From the NCBI RefSeq assembly GCF_900104305.1, contig NZ_FNJC01000005.1:62001-126000 (forward strand): a stretch of DNA of 64,000 bases, written 5' to 3'. Positions 61,749-64,000 of the stretch are shown here, in pieces. The notes under the pieces are model-generated. The model saw only the letters and a list, made by a program, of their open reading frames with translations. It had not been told where the DNA came from and did no database searches. Origin of the DNA: Filomicrobium insigne (GTDB lineage: Bacteria; Pseudomonadota; Alphaproteobacteria; Rhizobiales; Hyphomicrobiaceae). The first letter of the stretch is position 1, and every line of letters starts with the position of its first letter. The position numbers and the translations under genes were made by a program.

Positions 61749-62862
61749 TAATATCATAAACTTAAGTTAGATAAATCCGCAGCCCCCTCGTCTATTGCAA
61801 CACGTCGCAACGCACGACCGTGGCCCGTTCATCACTTGTCTAGCGAAATAACATCGCTCAGCCAGATTGTGGTCTTTTTGTCGCCGGAATAGCACGATTA
61901 ATTCTCCCTCATTCGCGGAACACAAAGCGAACTGTTGGTGAGTTTGGAGGCGCGGCGATGTCAGTATTTGTTCCAGCCGCGCAGTCGAAATCGGCCCGAC
62001 GAATTTGGTCATTAAGTCGCGCGTATCAGCACTTGGCTAACTCGCCGTCCGCGTCCTCACCCAGCTCCGTTCCGCAGCTCAGTGTTCTGCGTAAACCGTC
62101 CCCAGTAAGCGTTGCGTATGCGTCGAGTTCTGTTGCGTTGAGTTCGTGTTTGTTGCGTCGCGTTGCGTATGAGTCGAACCACCCTTTGAAGAGCACGTTA
62201 TCCACCGTGTTCTTGCAATTGAGACGAACTGCTCGGCGAAACAAGTGTTTGCGTAATACCGAGCGGTTCGTCCCCATAAAGAACATTATGAGCCGCAGCT
62301 CCGAACTCGACTGACCCTCGCCGGGTTCGGTGACAGTGGCCCACCTTGTAAGCGTTGCGTTTGAGTTGTTGCGTTTTCAGTAACCGGTCGCTGGCCGCGT
62401 TTCATAGCCAGCCCCACCCGCGTAGCGTTTAGTCCACATCAGTTCAGCGTGAAGTAGAGGCGTATCGTGACAGAAAACAGTGAGACGTGGCGTCAGATCG
62501 GCACTTTGCTGAGTAGCGTAATCGGGGCTCACGTCCCTCCGTCCGATGTCCTGAAGCCAAGGGACCCGCGTACGGACGATGAGTAAAGCGTTGGCGTAAC
62601 TCGTTCAATGACGGCGCGCATACGGCGCGTCGCTTTGAACACGGCATACGAGGAATTCGAGGTGAGACCGCCCTCTGCAGATCACCTCAATCGGAATGGC
62701 AGATACGGCAAATGTCTGAGACTTCATCTCGCAAACGGTATCGCGTTTCAAGGTTCAGCGTAGTGATACTGCTGACACGTGTCGTATCTGCCGACCTCGT
62801 TCGTTTCAATTGCACCAGGCTCGCATAAGAGCCAGCAAACGCGTAACCGCTGGAGGCAGCAC
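61749..62862. other. Gene-free 1.1-kb stretch with repeated GTTGCGT words
   Basis: No supported protein gene lies here, and no tRNA or recognisable structured RNA was found. The word GTTGCGT occurs six times (62111, 62132, 62152, 62162, 62354, 62368). The 13-base string GTAAGCGTTGCGT is repeated exactly at 62105 and 62348, each followed by related sequence. Base use differs from the flanking genes. An 86-codon minus-strand frame (62026-62286) crosses part of the repeats but looks compositionally forced. Confidence 0.6.
62105..62374. repeat. Cluster of short direct repeats built on GTTGCGT
   Basis: Six copies of GTTGCGT at starts 62111, 62132, 62152, 62162, 62354 and 62368, giving steps of 21, 20, 10, 192 and 14 bases. 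Several are followed by a purine-rich word ending in GTCGA or GAGTT. The first and fifth copies sit inside the same 13-base string. The steps near 10 and 20 suggest one face of the helix, as for a cooperative DNA-binding protein; a decayed repeat array is the alternative. Confidence 0.6.
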
Positions 62863-63084
62863 ATGTCCCATGAACACATCAACCCGCTACAGTGGCATCA
62901 AGCGATCGGCTATGCCCGGCAATCCTGCGCGCGCATCTTCCGCGATGGCGGAACGCCCGCGGACGCACTCGCAGCTTTCGGGATCACTAAGCCGGCCGGC
63001 GAGCAGTTCAGCGATTGGAGTAAAGTCGTTGAGGTGATCGCCGAGGAACTCTGCGCGCATCAGCCCTCCCGACGCGCAGCCTGA
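62863..63084 (+). CDS. Small unknown conserved-looking protein
   Basis: A 73-residue protein from ATG 62863 with a strong GGAGG 6 bases upstream. It reads HINPLQWHQAIGYARQSCARIFRDGGTPADALAAFGI in the first half, which has the feel of a small helical domain with conserved Arg, Cys and Gly, and ends EVIAEELCAHQPSRRAA. No catalytic motif or signal is present. I cannot assign a family. It lies between the repeat region and the HNH nuclease gene, convergent with the latter. Confidence 0.7.
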   Translation: MSHEHINPLQWHQAIGYARQSCARIFRDGGTPADALAAFGITKPAGEQFSDWSKVVEVIAEELCAHQPSRRAA

Positions 63085-63120
63085 GGCCGGATCACCCCCA
63101 AACTGTGTCGACGAAAGCGA

Positions 63121-63681
63121 TTAAGGCTCGAGTTCGGAATCCCAATAAAGGTAATCGAGCCAGCTTTCGTGCAGGTAATTGGGCGGAAAACGCCGCCCAT
63201 TGCGGTGAAGCTCGAAAACCGTCGGCCGATAAGGCTCCTGCATAGGCAGCATGCCTACGTCTTCCGGCAATTCGCTGCCTTTGGCGAGATTGCAAGGAGC
63301 ACATGCGGTCACGACATTATCCCAGCGCGTGAGACCGCCAAGCGCCCGCGGAATCAGATGGTCGAAGGTCAGATCATCTCGCGCGCCGCAATACTGGCAA
63401 GAAAACCGGTCGCGCAGGAAAACGTTAAAACGCGTGAAAGCAGGGTAAAGCGCCGGCTTAACGTACGTCTTCAACGAGACGACGCTCGGCAGCCGCATCT
63501 TGAAAGAGGGGCTGGAGACATACCGGTCATATTCTGAGACAATATTGACCCGGTCCAGGAAAACGGCCTTCACGGCCTCCTGCCAACTCCAGAGCGACAA
63601 AGGATAGTAGCTCAGGGGCCGGAAGTCGGCATTGAGAACCAGGGCCGGACTGGCGTCCGGTATGCACGCTTCAGCGGTCAC
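63121..63681 (-). CDS. HNH endonuclease
   Basis: A 186-residue protein. The HNH motif lies at about residues 95-135: FSCQYCGARDDLTFDHLIPRALGGLTRWDNVVTACAPCNLAKGSELPE, with two CxxC zinc pairs and the DH and N of the active site. The N-terminal part (VLNADFRPLSYYPLSLWSWQEAVKAVFLDRVNIV) is the usual one of a widely conserved chromosomal HNH family in Alphaproteobacteria. It probably cleaves DNA; a specific role is not known. Confidence 0.92.
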   Translation of the reverse strand: MTAEACIPDASPALVLNADFRPLSYYPLSLWSWQEAVKAVFLDRVNIVSEYDRYVSSPSFKMRLPSVVSLKTYVKPALYPAFTRFNVFLRDRFSCQYCGARDDLTFDHLIPRALGGLTRWDNVVTACAPCNLAKGSELPEDVGMLPMQEPYRPTVFELHRNGRRFPPNYLHESWLDYLYWDSELEP

Positions 63682-63876
63682 GATCCTGTTTCCTGACGGT
63701 TACCCGACGAGAATCGGTATCGCACCCCGATCCGGACGAAGGAATACTAAACCTGCATGTCAGCTCTGTGAAGCCGTCACAAACACCCAACCCACCGGCA
63801 AATGCCGGCCTCGATGAAACGCTTAGATAGTATTCCGCACAAACTCTTCTATCAGCAGGCGAGCCACTTTAGCGAA
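63682..63876. other. Intergenic stretch upstream of the HNH gene
   Basis: About 195 bases between the HNH gene start and the stop of the glycosylase fragment, both on the minus strand. AT content rises at 63825-63870. No small gene or RNA was recognised. Confidence 0.5.
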
Positions 63877-64000
63877 TCATCCCGGCGTTGCAGATGAAAT
63901 CTGCTTCATCATTCCGTAGTGTGCCCACAGAAGGCGCGCGGCCACACCGCGCCAGGGGCGCCATCGCTCACTGATGTCCTGAAGTTGAGCCGCGTTAGGA
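63877..64000 (-). CDS. DNA-3-methyladenine glycosylase (AlkA-like), C-terminal fragment cut by window end
   Basis: The frame enters from the right window edge and stops at TGA 63877-63879, giving about 40 residues. QLQDISERWRPWRGVAARLLWAHYG is the C-terminal signature of AlkA-type 3-methyladenine glycosylases (RW-P-R-VAA-YLW pattern), close to the end of the HhH-GPD fold. The enzyme removes alkylated purines. Together with alkB and the endonuclease III-like gene it adds to the repair content of the window, but it is 10 kb from the nearest of them. Confidence 0.75.
   Translation of the reverse strand, partial: PNAAQLQDISERWRPWRGVAARLLWAHYGMMKQISSATPG

Noticed and set aside
62026-62286. An 86-codon minus-strand frame in the repeat region
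   Set aside because: It crosses the GTTGCGT repeats, which impose its codons; no ribosome site or motif supports it.
1-64000. CRISPR arrays, rRNA genes and complete insertion sequences
   Set aside because: No regularly spaced repeats, rRNA-like stretches or transposase genes with inverted ends were seen.

Overview
The window reads as a chromosomal segment of an alphaproteobacterium, probably of the order Hyphomicrobiales (Rhizobiales). The evidence is a direct-repeat SOS box GTTC-N7-GTTC, an imuA-imuB-dnaE2 mutasome, the order hrcA/grpE divergent from rph-rdgB-hemW, the rsmI-yraN-gshB group, and high-GC codon use. The genus is not decided by what can be seen; a Hyphomicrobium/Filomicrobium-like host is only a guess.

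Layout. (1) 1-4280: the end of a GMC oxidoreductase, a periplasmic DsrE-like protein, and a TAXI-type TRAP transporter with its binding protein. (2) 4474-12652: a CoA catabolic cluster with NDP-forming acyl-CoA synthetase, glutaryl-CoA dehydrogenase, thiolase and 3-hydroxyacyl-CoA dehydrogenase on the minus strand, and a LysR regulator and enoyl-CoA hydratase on the plus strand. Together these could take a C5 dicarboxylate, after import by the TRAP system, to acetyl-CoA. (3) 12668-19013: a minus-strand DNA-damage operon, endonuclease III-like gene, imuA, imuB and dnaE2, overlapping end to end and led by a perfect SOS box. (4) 19579-22489: a periplasmic DUF1254/DUF1214 protein and a flavohaemoglobin gene with its terminator and an NsrR-like operator.

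(5) About 22.5-38.4 kb: an integrated element next to a tRNA-Ala(CGC) gene. A serine recombinase occupies its right end and its reading frame runs into the tRNA. The element has a VirD4/TraG-like coupling ATPase without a membrane anchor, two tiny membrane proteins just upstream of it, a DUF736-like protein, a ribbon-helix-helix protein, a DNA methyltransferase-like protein, an FRG-domain protein, an ankyrin protein, a cut-down resolvase, a duplicated gene family and many unknowns. No relaxase or mating-pore genes are present. Its left attachment site was not found by eye.

(6) 38.6-64 kb: mostly conserved chromosome. It contains yggT, a DUF167 gene, folD, an AraC regulator/cupin pair, a GNAT gene, yifB, gshB, yraN, rsmI, an LpoA-like lipoprotein gene, an AEC carrier, an FMN reductase, dnaJ, dnaK, alkB, lepB, grpE, hrcA, rph, a VOC gene, rdgB with an unusual C-terminal extension, hemW, yqaA-like, dsbB, an unusual 1.1-kb gene-free stretch with repeated GTTGCGT words, a small unknown gene, an HNH nuclease gene, and the 3' end of an AlkA-like glycosylase gene cut by the window edge.

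The points that most deserve follow-up are the SOS operon led by an endonuclease III paralogue, the relaxase-less element with split membrane proteins beside its coupling ATPase, the RdgB fusion, and the gene-free repeat region at 61.75-62.86 kb. All family names come from reading motifs and overall sequence; no database search was run.
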